Below, in pieces: positions 45,273 to 55,021 of a DNA stretch of 64,000 nucleotides (the stretch's first letter is position 1; each line of letters begins with the position of its first letter). The notes beneath the pieces were generated by a model that had not been told where the DNA came from, did not search any database, and worked only from the letters and a program-made list of their open reading frames with translations. Both the position numbers and the translations under genes were made by a program. This DNA comes from an uncultured Tropicimonas sp. Lineage in GTDB: Bacteria; Pseudomonadota; Alphaproteobacteria; Rhodobacterales; Rhodobacteraceae. The stretch covers positions 124,001 through 188,000 of the forward strand of contig CANLZY010000006.1 of assembly GCA_947495685.1 (NCBI GenBank), written 5' to 3'.

Positions 45273-47450
45273 ATGGGTCGGGGTATCCTGTCGGGCCTGT
45301 TCTGGGGCAGTGTGATTTCGGCTTTGGTTCTGGGGACAGTGTCGCAACTGTCGCCGTTGCCGCGTGCGACGATGGATCCGGTCAGCGAGACCGGTCCCGG
45401 TGATGCTGAGTCCGGCACCGCGGATGCCGGCGGCGAAGCGGGGGCGGAGCAAGGCGATACGGGGGATACGGTCGCCACGGCGCCCGTCGTGCCGGAGGTT
45501 CCCCAGGAGGTGGCCCGGCTGGACGAACCTGCGTCGGATGCCACACCGGCCCCCGCCGACCCGGCGCCACAGCAGACACCCGCAACCGGGCCGCAATCGG
45601 GCGCGTCCGAAGGCGTTGCCGTTCCGGCCGGATCCGAGTTCCGCAAGGCTCCGCCGGAGACGGCGGCCAATGTTCCGACAAACGCGTCCGCGCCTGAAGG
45701 TGTTCATCGTCCGGCGGTGCCCGAGCCCCAGGCCGGGGATGCCGCAGCGGTTGCAGGCAATGTCGTTGCCCGCCCGGCCACACCGGGCATGTCCGTCCAG
45801 AGTCCGGCTGCGCCGCAGGTCGACGGTGCCGCGCCATCACTGGATGACATCTCCGCCGCCGAGCCGGGCCGCGCCGTGACCCCTGCCGTTGGCCCCGAGA
45901 CGCCGGAGGTTCCCGATGCAGAGGTCGCCCCGGGCGAGGGCACGTTGCGTGGCTTTCCCCCGCCCCGCCGGCCGGACCCGGTCGTGGCATCCGCGAATCC
46001 GGGCGTGGGAGACGCAACCGAGGTTGCCGCGCCGCTGGAAGGAGAGGCAACACCGGCCCCGGCAAGTCAAACGGCCGACGCTGCGACACGGGCCGATACC
46101 GGATCGATTGCTCCCTTGACCGACACGACGCGCATGCAGCCAACGGAGATCGCCACGGGTGACACCGTTTCGCAGAGCGAGTCGGCTGACACAGTTGCCG
46201 GAACCGCGCCGCAGCTTGCCGAGACTGCCGACACCCAGGCGCAGGACCTGACCGGCACGCCGCCGACCGACGGCAATGTCACGACCCCGTCCGCCGATGT
46301 GGCACCTTCGGCGGGCTCCGCTGCTGATGGGATGGCGGATGCCATCACCGGACGTCCGGTCGACGAGCGCCCGGCGTCTGTCGCGGACGCCGACGCACCC
46401 GGCGCCACCGCTGCTGATGGCGTGGCGACGGCCCCACCGGTTGTCAGTGCGACGGCACCATCGTCACCCGCCATCGGATCGCCGAGCCCCACGTCGGATC
46501 GACAGTCTGCGTCGGTCACCGAAGCGAACGAACGTGCCGTGGGCACCGATGTCACGCCCTCCGACCCGGTGGCAGAGACAGGTACCGGCACCGAAACGGC
46601 TGCCCTTGCGCAGCCCCGCGGTATCGGACAGCGTGTCCTGCCCTTGACGGAACGCAACGACACCGGCTCTCGGCTGCCACAGATCCGGCAACCATCGCCC
46701 GTTGTTGTCGAGCCGGATGCGACCGAGGACGCAACCGCTGACGCGCCCGAGGCCGCCGGCGCGCCAAGGCCGAAGCTCGACGCGCTCAGCCTCAACGCGG
46801 TGCCGTTCGCCAACCCTGACGGCAAGCCGCTTCTGTCCGTCATCCTGATCGACGATGGCACCGGTGGGCTGGACCGGTCGGTGTTGCGGACCTTTTCGTT
46901 CCCGGTGACCTTTGCAATCGACCCGACCCGTCCCGACTCGGCAGAGGCGGCGGCTGCCTATCGTGCCGCCGGGTTCGAGGTTGTTCTGCTGGCCAACGGG
47001 TTGCCGGACGGCGCAACGGCGCAGGACCTCGAGGTGTTGCTGGAGGCCGGGCTGACACAGGTGCCGCAGGCCGTGGCGGTCATGGACCCGCAGACCGGCG
47101 GGCTTGCCGGTGACCGGGCACTGATTTCGCAGGCGCTGGATATCCTTGCGACCGATGGGTTCGGCCTGATCGGGTGGCAGCAGGGGCTCGGCTCTTTGAA
47201 GGCCCTTGCCGACAAATCCGGCCATCCCGCGACGATGGTCTTCCGAGCGCTGGATTCGGACGACGAGAAAACGACGGTGATCCGGCGGTATCTCGATCGG
47301 GCCGCGTTCAAGGCAGCGCAGGACGGGTCGGTTGTGATGGTGGGACGGGCGCGCCCTGAGACGGTGACGGCCCTGTTCGAATGGGTGCTGGGGTCCAAGT
47401 CCAGCCAGATAGCCCTTGCACCGGTTTCGGCGGTCCTGCGCCAGCGCTGA
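45273..47450 (+). CDS. Divergent polysaccharide deacetylase family protein with long low-complexity linker
   Basis: 725 residues. An N-terminal membrane anchor (GILSGLFWGSVISALVLG) is followed by about 470 residues rich in Ala, Pro, Thr, Asp and Glu with almost no aromatic residues, clearly disordered. The globular domain starts near residue 500: LLSVILIDDGTGGLDR, VTFAIDPTRPDSAEAAAAYRAAGFEVVLLAN, ILATDGFGLIGWQQGL. This is the divergent NodB-like family (YibQ type) that carries an Asp and may bind metal. It is anchored to the inner membrane and would reach into the periplasm or cell wall; its substrate is unknown. The divergent trpG gene is upstream. Confidence 0.87.
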   Translation: MGRGILSGLFWGSVISALVLGTVSQLSPLPRATMDPVSETGPGDAESGTADAGGEAGAEQGDTGDTVATAPVVPEVPQEVARLDEPASDATPAPADPAPQQTPATGPQSGASEGVAVPAGSEFRKAPPETAANVPTNASAPEGVHRPAVPEPQAGDAAAVAGNVVARPATPGMSVQSPAAPQVDGAAPSLDDISAAEPGRAVTPAVGPETPEVPDAEVAPGEGTLRGFPPPRRPDPVVASANPGVGDATEVAAPLEGEATPAPASQTADAATRADTGSIAPLTDTTRMQPTEIATGDTVSQSESADTVAGTAPQLAETADTQAQDLTGTPPTDGNVTTPSADVAPSAGSAADGMADAITGRPVDERPASVADADAPGATAADGVATAPPVVSATAPSSPAIGSPSPTSDRQSASVTEANERAVGTDVTPSDPVAETGTGTETAALAQPRGIGQRVLPLTERNDTGSRLPQIRQPSPVVVEPDATEDATADAPEAAGAPRPKLDALSLNAVPFANPDGKPLLSVILIDDGTGGLDRSVLRTFSFPVTFAIDPTRPDSAEAAAAYRAAGFEVVLLANGLPDGATAQDLEVLLEAGLTQVPQAVAVMDPQTGGLAGDRALISQALDILATDGFGLIGWQQGLGSLKALADKSGHPATMVFRALDSDDEKTTVIRRYLDRAAFKAAQDGSVVMVGRARPETVTALFEWVLGSKSSQIALAPVSAVLRQR

Positions 47451-47584
47451 TCCGCTGACCACCAACGGGACGGGGTGTTTCGGTGGCAGGTTCGACCTGC
47501 GAGCCGATGATTGTCGGCGGCAGCAGAGCGTTTTCGGACGCGCTCCATGCCCGTTGCGCCGCTGGGGTGAAGGGAAACAGGCAC

Positions 47585-47932
47585 ATGGCACATGACGAGG
47601 ACCTGGCGGCACGCATGCGGGAGGCCCTGGACGGGCTTCCGGGCGTTTCGGAAAAACGGATGATGGGGGGCATGTTCTTCATGCTGGCCGGCAACATGGT
47701 CGGTGGCACCCATCGCGATGCAAAGACCGGCGACGGCTTCTTTGTGTTCCGGATCGGCAAGGACAACGAAGCCGACGCCGCCGCGCGGCCCGAGGGCGCC
47801 CCGATGATCATGGGTGGGCGTCGGATGGGCGGGTTCTTTCATGTCGGCGAAGACGAATGCACGGACGCGGTCCTGCGAGACTGGGTGTCGCTGGCGTTGA
47901 GCTTTGTCTGCTCGCTGCCACCGAAGGGGTAG
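47585..47932 (+). CDS. TfoX N-terminal domain protein
   Basis: 115 residues. It matches the N-terminal TfoX/Sxy domain: MREALDGLPGVSEKRMMGGMFFMLAGNMVGGTH and GDGFFVFRIGKDNE. It lacks the C-terminal domain of full-length Sxy, as do many alphaproteobacterial homologues. TfoX in gammaproteobacteria activates competence genes; here the role is unproven. The next gene starts 4 nt after its stop, and comEC lies 8 kb away. Confidence 0.86.
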   Translation: MAHDEDLAARMREALDGLPGVSEKRMMGGMFFMLAGNMVGGTHRDAKTGDGFFVFRIGKDNEADAAARPEGAPMIMGGRRMGGFFHVGEDECTDAVLRDWVSLALSFVCSLPPKG

Positions 47933-47936
47933 AGGC

Positions 47937-48578
47937 ATGTTCACCGTCGAAACGCTGGAATTTCTGAATGACCTGTCCCGCAGCAACACCCGTGACTGGT
48001 TTGCCGACAACAGGGCCCGCTACGAGACGTTTGTGAAACAGCCGGCGACGGAATATGCCGACAGGATGGCGGCGGAACTGACCCGCGAGACAGGCATCCC
48101 TCATCGCGGAAAGGTCTTTCGCATTCATCGCGATATCCGCTTTTCCAAGGACAAGACGCCCTACAATGCGCATGTGCACATCTCGCTGATCCCGCAGGGC
48201 AACGACACATCTCCCCCTGCCCGGATGATGGGGTTGGCACCGGGATATTTCACCCTCGGGTGTGGTGCGTTCGCCTTTGACGCCCCCGGTTTGGCAGCCT
48301 TTCGTCAGCGGGTTGCCGGACCTGACGGAGACCGGGTTGCGCAGGTCCTGTCGATGCTTGCCCAGTCCGGTGTCCGCCTGTCCGAGCCAGAGCTGAAGCG
48401 GGTTCCGGCCCCTTACGACACGTCGCATCCGCACGGCGACCTGTTGCGCCGAAAAGGGATGGTCGGCTGGGTGGACGCGGCGAATGCCGAGGCGGGTCTC
48501 GGCCCCGGGATCATGGTCCGGTCAATGGCGGGCTTTTCCCGGCTGCGACCGCTGTTCGACCTGCTGATGCAGGGCTAA
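47937..48578 (+). CDS. DUF2461 family protein
   Basis: 213 residues. It has the family's conserved start FTVETLEFLNDLSRSNTRDWFADNRARYE, RIHRDIRFSKDKTPYNAHVH, and the C-terminal LRRKGMVGW. DUF2461 proteins occur widely in bacteria and have no known function. It follows the TfoX-like gene by 4 nt with GAAGGGG as ribosome site, so the two are co-transcribed. The family does not show catalytic motifs that I recognise. Confidence 0.88.
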   Translation: MFTVETLEFLNDLSRSNTRDWFADNRARYETFVKQPATEYADRMAAELTRETGIPHRGKVFRIHRDIRFSKDKTPYNAHVHISLIPQGNDTSPPARMMGLAPGYFTLGCGAFAFDAPGLAAFRQRVAGPDGDRVAQVLSMLAQSGVRLSEPELKRVPAPYDTSHPHGDLLRRKGMVGWVDAANAEAGLGPGIMVRSMAGFSRLRPLFDLLMQG

Positions 48579-48611
48579 AGGGCCTCGGCGCGCGCAGGTG
48601 CCCTTCGAATT

Positions 48612-49586
48612 CTACGCGCCCGCCGGGGCCGCTGCCGGGACCTGCACCATCTGGCACAGGATCTCGAACAGGATCGACGCCCCCAGAAATGCGGTACCGC
48701 CGCTGGTGTCAAACGGCGGCGACACCTCGACGAGATCCGCGCCCACGATCCGCACGCCGGTCAGTTCCCGCACCACCTGCAACGCCTGGAATGAATTGGG
48801 GCCACCCACCTCGGGCGTGCCGGTGCCGGGCGCGAACGCCGGGTCGACAAAGTCGATGTCGTAGGAAACGTAGGTGTCGCCGGTCCCGGCAATCTCGCGG
48901 GCTTCGGCCATGACATCGGCAATGCCGCGGGCAAAGAGTTCCTCGATGGCAATCACCCGAATGCCGACGGCCCTGGCAAAATCGCGATCCTCGCGGTCAT
49001 AGGCAGTGCCCCGGATGCCGATCTGCACCACGCGGCGCGGGTCCAGCAGGTCCTCTTCCACGGCGCGGCGGAACGGGGTGCCGTGGGTGTACATCGTGCC
49101 GCCGAAATAGCTGTGAAACAGGTCGGTGTGGCTGTCGAAATGGATCATGCCCAAGGGCCGGTCAGCGGCCAGCGCCCGCAGCACCGGCAGGCTGCACAGA
49201 TGGTCGCCGCCGGCCGTGAGCGGGCGAATCCCGGCGTCTTTGACCGCGGCGTAGAACCGGGTGATCCTGTCCATCGAATCGAGGATATCGGCCGGGTTCG
49301 GCCCGACGTCGCCCAGATCGGCACAGCGGGCCGCCTCGAACGGGCGCACCCCGGTGGCGCCATGTTCTGCCCGGATCATCGTCGACAGGTCACGCAGTTG
49401 GCGTGGCCCGTGGCGTGGGCCGGCGCGGTTCGTGGTGCCGCTGTCCCAGGGGATGCCGATCAGACCGATCTCGACCTCTGTCAGCCGGGGATCCTCCAGC
49501 GGGACATAGGGCAGGCGCATGAAGGTCGGAATACCGGCAAACCGCGGCAGCTCGAACCCGGACACAGGGGTGTAGTCGCTGATCAT
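48612..49586 (-). CDS. speB: Agmatinase / ureohydrolase family protein
   Basis: 324 residues of the arginase fold. Manganese ligands appear in LTAGGDHLCSLP, IHFDSHTDLFHS and YDIDFVDPAFAPGTGTPEVGGP. The family hydrolyses guanidino compounds (agmatine, guanidinobutyrate, guanidinopropionate) to urea and an amine or acid. Residue changes around the metal site (GGDHL instead of GGDHS) leave the substrate open, so the symbol speB is tentative. AAGGAG sits before the ATG at 49586. It is a single gene, convergent with the DUF2461 gene. Confidence 0.85.
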   Translation of the reverse strand: MISDYTPVSGFELPRFAGIPTFMRLPYVPLEDPRLTEVEIGLIGIPWDSGTTNRAGPRHGPRQLRDLSTMIRAEHGATGVRPFEAARCADLGDVGPNPADILDSMDRITRFYAAVKDAGIRPLTAGGDHLCSLPVLRALAADRPLGMIHFDSHTDLFHSYFGGTMYTHGTPFRRAVEEDLLDPRRVVQIGIRGTAYDREDRDFARAVGIRVIAIEELFARGIADVMAEAREIAGTGDTYVSYDIDFVDPAFAPGTGTPEVGGPNSFQALQVVRELTGVRIVGADLVEVSPPFDTSGGTAFLGASILFEILCQMVQVPAAAPAGA

Positions 49587-49776
49587 GGGGGCTCCTTGTC
49601 GGTCGGCCCCGATGCGGACGCGGGGCATGTCGCGCAGCCTAGCAGCGCTCGCCGGGCAGACAAGCGCCGTCGCGTGTCCGGCATGGGTCCCCCAACCGAG
49701 GCGCCCATCCTTGCATGTTGAAGGGCGTTCGGAGCACAATGAAGCGCCGGTTCCGTCTCCGGCAGGGGAGATTGCC

Positions 49777-51189
49777 ATGTGGGTATCGATCTATGCCGCC
49801 AGCTACCTGGTGCTGGAGATCGCTGCGCTGTATTTTGCCTATGTTGCAGTTGCGCGGGCGCGCACGCCACAGGGCTCGATCGCCTGGGTCGCGTTTCTGA
49901 TCTCGGTGCCGTGGCTTTCGGTCCCGGCCTTCCTGTTCTTTGGCCATACCCGGTTTCGCGGCTATGTCGTTGCACGGCGCGATTCCGAAGAGGTGATCGC
50001 CGGGATCGGGGCCTTCGGCAAGTCGAACCAACCGACCGGCGACGGCGGCGATCGCGGGTTTACCAGTTTCGAGGCGATCGCAAAGCTGCCGGTGGTCGGG
50101 GGCAGCGCCATGGATCTGCTGATAGATGGCAAGGCCACGTTCGACGCCATCTTCGAGGCCATTGACGAGGCGGACTCCTATGTGCTGGCCCAATTCTACA
50201 TCATCCATGACGACGACCTTGGCCGGGCCTTTGCCGACCGGCTGGTGGCGGCAGCAAAACGGGGCGTCGACGTTCGCTTGCTGTTTGATTCCGTGGGTTG
50301 TTCGAAACTGCCACAACCGTATCTGGACCGGTTGAGCAAGGCCGGGGTGAAGGTGGTCAACGCCCACGCGCTGCGCGGGCCACGGCACCGGTTCCAGGTG
50401 AATTTCCGCAACCACCGCAAGACGGTCGTGGTGGACGGGCAGGTGGGCTTTACCGGCGGGCTGAATGTTGGGGACGAGTACATGGGCCATAGCGACCGCT
50501 TTGGACCGTGGCGTGACACCCATTGCCGCCTGCGCGGTCCAGTGGTGACGCAGCTGCAGTTGGTTTTTGCCGAAGACTGGCACTGGGCGACGCATGCGCT
50601 GCTGATCTCGGAACTGCAATGGGAGCCGGAACCGGCCGAAGAAAACATGGATGCCTTGATCGTTGCGACCGGTCCCGGGGACGTAATGGAGACCGGAACG
50701 CTCTATTTCTGTGCCTGTATCCTGGAGGCGCGCGAACGGGTCTGGATTGCCTCGCCTTATTTCGTACCGGATGTGGACATCCTGTCGGCCCTGAAACTGG
50801 CAGCGTTGCGTGGGGTGGACGTGCGGATCCTGGTGCCCGATGTGATCGACCACCGGATCCCGTGGCTGGCCGCGTTCGCCTATTTCGACGAGATCCGGGA
50901 GGCCGGCGTCCGGGTCTGGCGCTATACCGACGGGTTCATGCACCAGAAGGTGGTTCTGGTCGACGACGACATTGCCTCGGTCGGCACGACCAACATGGAC
51001 AACCGTTCCTGTCGGTTGAATTTCGAGGCCACGGCGATGATCTTCGACCCCCGCGCGGCCGAAGCTGTCGCGGAGATGCTGGAATCCGATTTCGAACGCG
51101 CCTACCTGATGGAAAAGACACTGGTCGAACAATCGTTGCGGCGCCAGATCGGCGCGCCGTTTGCCCGGTTGTGGGCCCCGATCCTCTAG
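49777..51189 (+). CDS. cls: Cardiolipin synthase (phospholipase D superfamily)
   Basis: 470 residues. An N-terminal anchor with two membrane helices (residues about 5-25 and 35-58) precedes two HKD domains: NHRKTVVVDGQ and MHQKVVLVDDD. SIAWVAFLISVPWLSVPAFLFFG is typical of Cls. It joins two phosphatidylglycerols (or PG with another lipid) to make cardiolipin at the inner membrane. GGGGAG sits 7 nt before the ATG. The next gene, an EEP-family hydrolase, is on the same strand, as is often seen with cls in proteobacteria. Confidence 0.94.
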   Translation: MWVSIYAASYLVLEIAALYFAYVAVARARTPQGSIAWVAFLISVPWLSVPAFLFFGHTRFRGYVVARRDSEEVIAGIGAFGKSNQPTGDGGDRGFTSFEAIAKLPVVGGSAMDLLIDGKATFDAIFEAIDEADSYVLAQFYIIHDDDLGRAFADRLVAAAKRGVDVRLLFDSVGCSKLPQPYLDRLSKAGVKVVNAHALRGPRHRFQVNFRNHRKTVVVDGQVGFTGGLNVGDEYMGHSDRFGPWRDTHCRLRGPVVTQLQLVFAEDWHWATHALLISELQWEPEPAEENMDALIVATGPGDVMETGTLYFCACILEARERVWIASPYFVPDVDILSALKLAALRGVDVRILVPDVIDHRIPWLAAFAYFDEIREAGVRVWRYTDGFMHQKVVLVDDDIASVGTTNMDNRSCRLNFEATAMIFDPRAAEAVAEMLESDFERAYLMEKTLVEQSLRRQIGAPFARLWAPIL

Positions 51190-51356
51190 TGCCCTCTGCG
51201 AATGCGGTTCTGCCTGTTTCGCGGGCGAGCGGTCGTGGCGCGCCGAGGGTTTCCGGGCTATCGCGCCGCCAAGGGTTGCGATATCGCACAAAGGGGCACA
51301 ACTGAAACTGACAGGCACACGCGACCCGGCGTGGCCGGACCGGAGGAAACGGCATC

Positions 51357-52130
51357 GTGAATCGGCTTAGGCTGGCCAGCTACAACATCCAGAAGGCCGT
51401 CGGCGTTGATTTTCGCCGCGACCCGATGCGCATCCTGGATGTGGTGAACGGGCTTGATGCCGACGTCGTTGCCCTGCAGGAGGTCGACAAGCGCCTGGGC
51501 GAGCGCCCGTCGGTTCTGTGCCGCCGCTATATCGAGGAAGAGACGGATTTCCGCATCGCACCGTTGTCCCGCAACGAGGTCAGCCTAGGATGGCATGGAA
51601 ATGCGATGCTGGTGCACAAGGATCACGCGGTTCTGGACGTCGCCCATATCGATCTGCCGGGGCTGGAGCCACGCGGGGCCGTGCGGGTGGATGTGCAAAC
51701 CGAAACCGGGCCGATGGCCGTGATTGGCGCCCATCTGGGATTGATGCGCTACTATCGGCGGATGCAACTGGCGACGATCCGCGCCCACCTTGGCGACTCG
51801 CCGGAGCGGGCCGTGGTGATGGGGGACTTCAACGAATGGTCGCTGGATCGAGGGCTTGAACCCCTGGCCGAGGATTTCGAGCTGATCAGCCCGGGAAATT
51901 CGTTTCACGCTGCCCGCCCGATCGCAGGGCTCGACCGGATGGCGTTGGGGGCAGAGGTGTCGTTCTACGACGCAGGCGTCGAGGAAAGCCAGCTGGCCAG
52001 CCGCGCCTCCGATCACCTGCCGATCTGGGTCGATGTGGACGTTGCGCCGGTCGGGCCCGACTCGTCCATGCCACCTGTTGCGGGCGACGTGGCGTTGGCG
52101 CTTCTGCCTTCGCCCGCATCGGATCGCTGA
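51357..52130 (+). CDS. Endonuclease/exonuclease/phosphatase family protein
   Basis: 257 residues with a GTG start at 51357, preceded by GGAGGA. The EEP fold motifs are in order: LRLASYNIQKAVGVDFRRD, VALQEVDKRLG, GAHLGLMRYYRR, VVMGDFNEW and ASDHLPIWV. Members cut nucleic acids or remove phosphate from lipids; the neighbour cls suggests a lipid-related role here, which is inference. The last 35 residues after the fold are Pro/Ala-rich. It lies 167 bp after cls. Confidence 0.9.
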   Translation: MNRLRLASYNIQKAVGVDFRRDPMRILDVVNGLDADVVALQEVDKRLGERPSVLCRRYIEEETDFRIAPLSRNEVSLGWHGNAMLVHKDHAVLDVAHIDLPGLEPRGAVRVDVQTETGPMAVIGAHLGLMRYYRRMQLATIRAHLGDSPERAVVMGDFNEWSLDRGLEPLAEDFELISPGNSFHAARPIAGLDRMALGAEVSFYDAGVEESQLASRASDHLPIWVDVDVAPVGPDSSMPPVAGDVALALLPSPASDR

Positions 52131-52176
52131 ATCCGCGGCGACCCGTCTCACCAATCTTCTGACAGGGAGAGCGCTC

Positions 52177-53832
52177 ATGATCGCAGACATCCTGATCCGC
52201 AACGCCCGCATCCTGACGCCAGCCCCCGTTGCGGGGCACGATGGCGCGCTGGCCCTGTCTGCTGGGCGCATCATGGCGCTCGGAGACGCGGCGCTGGCGT
52301 TGGCTGGGCCGGGGACCGAGGTCATCGACGCCGATGGCGCGACGGTCCTGCCGGGCTTTGTCGAAAGCCACATGCACCTGTTTCCCGGTGCGTTCTCGCT
52401 GTGCTTTTTGCAACTGAGCGATATTTCCGGCGAGGGCGCGTTGACCGATGCGTTGCGAGCCTATGCCGACGCCAATCCGGACGAAGACCTGCTGATTGCC
52501 CAGAGCACTGACTATGCCATTCTCGGCGAGGATCGCCGGCTGGACCGGCACGTGCTGGACCGGATCCTGCCGGACCGCCCTGTCGCGTTGATGTCCTGCG
52601 ATTTTCACAACGTCTGGTGCAACACTCCGGCGCTGGAGCGTGCAGGGCTGTTGCAAGGCAGGGATGTCGGGCCGGGGGCGGAGGTCGAGCTTGGCGCCGA
52701 CGGGCTGGCAACCGGCCTGCTCAAGGAGTTCGCCGCTTATGCGCCGGCCCTGAGCCTGCGATCCACTGGCGGGCGCGAAAACCTGGGGTTCGAGAATGCC
52801 GAGCCGGGCGACGTGACCCCGGACGAACGCGCGGCCGACATCGCGGCGCTGCGCGACGGGTTGGCCCAATGCGCGGCACTTGGCATCACCACGATCATCA
52901 ACATGGATGGCAATCGGTACCAGTTGGACCTGCTGGCCGAGATCGAGGCCACGGGCGGGCTGCCCTGCCGGGTCGAGATCCCCTATCACTTCACCCCGGG
53001 CGAGCCGCTCGACAATCTGGACCGGGCCGAGGCATTCCGGGCCGAGTTCGATGGGGCACGGCTCTGGTGTCGCCGAATCAAGCTGTTCATGGACGGGGTG
53101 CTGGATGCCTCCACGGCCTACCGCCTGTCGGATTATCCGGGTCGGCCCGGGTTTCGGTCTGCGCCGTTGCACGATCCACAGGTCTTTGCCGACATCGCCA
53201 CCGAAGCCGACCGGCGCGGCTTCCAGATCTCGGTGCATGCGATTGGCGACGGCGCGGTGCGCACGGTGCTGGATGGTTATGCGGCTGCGCGGCGGGTCAA
53301 CGGTGCGCGCGACAGCCGCCACCGGATCGAACACATCGAGATGATCCATCCTGACGATGTGCCCCGGCTGGCCGAGCTGGGCGTGGTGGCCTCGTTGCAG
53401 CCGGTTCATCCGCCGGGCTGCGACGGGTTCCCGCTGGAGCCGACGGTTTCCCTGATCGGGCGGGACGAGTGGGACCGCGCCTATCCCTGGGCGACACTGG
53501 CGCGCACGGGGGCAAAGGTTTGTTTTTCGTCGGACTGGCCGGTGGCGACGCTCGACCCGCTGCACGGGATCGTCACCGCCCTGTCACGCCGGCCATGGTC
53601 GGCCGACCTGCCGGACGAACGCCTGAGCTTTGCCGACACGTTGGTGGCCTATTCCAGCGGCGGTGCCTTTGCCGCGCATCTGGAGCACGAGCTGGGCAGC
53701 CTTGCGCCCGGCATGGCCGGGGACGTGGTGGTACTGTCGGGCGATCTGGAGCAGGCGCTGGCGACCGGCGCACCGCCGCCACCGGTGGCCTGCACCATTT
53801 GCGATGGACGCGTCACGTATCGACGGTCGTGA
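52177..53832 (+). CDS. Amidohydrolase family protein (YtcJ-like)
   Basis: 551 residues, no signal peptide. The metal-binding amidohydrolase motifs include VLPGFVESHMHLFPG (His65, His67), SVHAIGDGAVRTVLDG, HRIEHIEMIHPDDV and CFSSDWPVA with the late Asp. YtcJ-type enzymes hydrolyse amide or imide bonds of mostly unknown substrates. GGGAGA sits 8 nt upstream of the ATG at 52177. It follows the EEP gene by 46 nt, and its 3' end overlaps the convergent AI-2E gene by 20 bp. Confidence 0.9.
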   Translation: MIADILIRNARILTPAPVAGHDGALALSAGRIMALGDAALALAGPGTEVIDADGATVLPGFVESHMHLFPGAFSLCFLQLSDISGEGALTDALRAYADANPDEDLLIAQSTDYAILGEDRRLDRHVLDRILPDRPVALMSCDFHNVWCNTPALERAGLLQGRDVGPGAEVELGADGLATGLLKEFAAYAPALSLRSTGGRENLGFENAEPGDVTPDERAADIAALRDGLAQCAALGITTIINMDGNRYQLDLLAEIEATGGLPCRVEIPYHFTPGEPLDNLDRAEAFRAEFDGARLWCRRIKLFMDGVLDASTAYRLSDYPGRPGFRSAPLHDPQVFADIATEADRRGFQISVHAIGDGAVRTVLDGYAAARRVNGARDSRHRIEHIEMIHPDDVPRLAELGVVASLQPVHPPGCDGFPLEPTVSLIGRDEWDRAYPWATLARTGAKVCFSSDWPVATLDPLHGIVTALSRRPWSADLPDERLSFADTLVAYSSGGAFAAHLEHELGSLAPGMAGDVVVLSGDLEQALATGAPPPPVACTICDGRVTYRRS

Positions 53833-54913
53833 CGCCGGCTGTTTCAGGGGCCGCGTCCAGCGGGGTGCCCGGTGCGTGGTCGATCCAGGTGATGAACAGC
53901 TTGAAGAACACCGACAGGATCACCGGCCCGACGAAGATCCCGACCATCCCATAGGACATCAGGCCACCCATCACGCCAATCAGGATCACCAGCATCGGCG
54001 TGTCCAGCCCGCGCGCCATCCATATCGGCTTCAGCACGTTGTCCATCAGCATTATCGGTAGCATCAGCGCCGTGAACGCAAAGGCGGCACCGGTGCCCAT
54101 GGCCGTCCAGGCCCAGATCATCACCGGGATCAGCACGATGGCGGGCCCGACCTGAACGATGCCCAGGATCAGCGCCAGCAACGCCAGCGGACCGGCAGCG
54201 GCAATCCCGAACAGCCCCATCAGGATGCCGGCCAGCAGGGCCTGTATCACCGCCACGCCAATCACCCCGCGCGAAACATTGCGCACCGTGGCGCCGGACA
54301 TGTCGACCAGGGCCGCGCCGCTTCCGGCAAAGACCCGTTCGGCGAATTTTCGAATGCCCTGCACCAGTGCCGGCCCGGTCACCAGCAGCACCCCCATGAT
54401 GATCACGCTCAGCGCCATGACCAGAAGCCCCAGGCCGAGCCCGGCGACCTTGCCCAGAATCGCACTGCCGGCGGCCAGGATTTCGGCGCCATATTTGGTG
54501 ATCACGTCTTGCAGGTTTGTATGAGCATTGGTCCAGGCGGCATAGATCGGTTCCCCGACAACCGGCCAGCCCAGCACTGCCTCGTTGGGGGCTGGCAGAT
54601 GCAGGGTTCCGGCCTCCAGCATGCCGCGCAGGGCGCCGATTGCATCGATGATCCCGCCGGTCATCAGCGCGATCGGCCCGATGGTCAGGGCAAGGCCCAG
54701 CAAGGTGATCACCGTGGCCGAAGCCTTGGTCCGGCCACCGAGCCAGCGTGTGAGAACCTCGTGCAGCGGGTAGACCGCAACGCAGAGGATCACCGCCCAC
54801 AGGACCAGCCCGACCAGCGGCGCCACCAGCATCAGCGATCCGTAGATGAACAGAGCCAGAAACCCAATTCGGATGGTCAGGTCGATGACCCTGCTATCGG
54901 TGGTCGGTGTCAT
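53813..54913 (-). CDS. AI-2E family transporter
   Basis: 366 residues, an integral membrane protein of about eight helices (DUF20/PerM family). Family features: FIYGSLMLVAPLVGLVLWAVIL, LLTRWLGGRTKASATVITLLGLA-like segments (here VLTRWLGGRTKA), and GLMSYGMVGIFVGPVILSVFFKL. Members export autoinducer-2 or act as Na+/H+ antiporters; the substrate is not clear here. AAGGAA lies before the ATG at 54913. The 3' end overlaps the amidohydrolase gene convergently. Confidence 0.9.
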   Translation of the reverse strand: MTPTTDSRVIDLTIRIGFLALFIYGSLMLVAPLVGLVLWAVILCVAVYPLHEVLTRWLGGRTKASATVITLLGLALTIGPIALMTGGIIDAIGALRGMLEAGTLHLPAPNEAVLGWPVVGEPIYAAWTNAHTNLQDVITKYGAEILAAGSAILGKVAGLGLGLLVMALSVIIMGVLLVTGPALVQGIRKFAERVFAGSGAALVDMSGATVRNVSRGVIGVAVIQALLAGILMGLFGIAAAGPLALLALILGIVQVGPAIVLIPVMIWAWTAMGTGAAFAFTALMLPIMLMDNVLKPIWMARGLDTPMLVILIGVMGGLMSYGMVGIFVGPVILSVFFKLFITWIDHAPGTPLDAAPETAGVTTVDT

Positions 54914-55021
54914 GGTGCGCTTCCTTGCGTGGTTTGGGCCACAGAGCCATGGCGGCGACCGGATGACAAGAAGACGATTGCGTGGCCTTGTCTTTGCGCC
55001 CCAAAGGGTCATGATCGCCGC

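Noticed and set aside
46067-47612. Long minus-strand frames opposite the polysaccharide deacetylase gene
   Set aside because: They mirror the biased linker codons; no domain or ribosome site.
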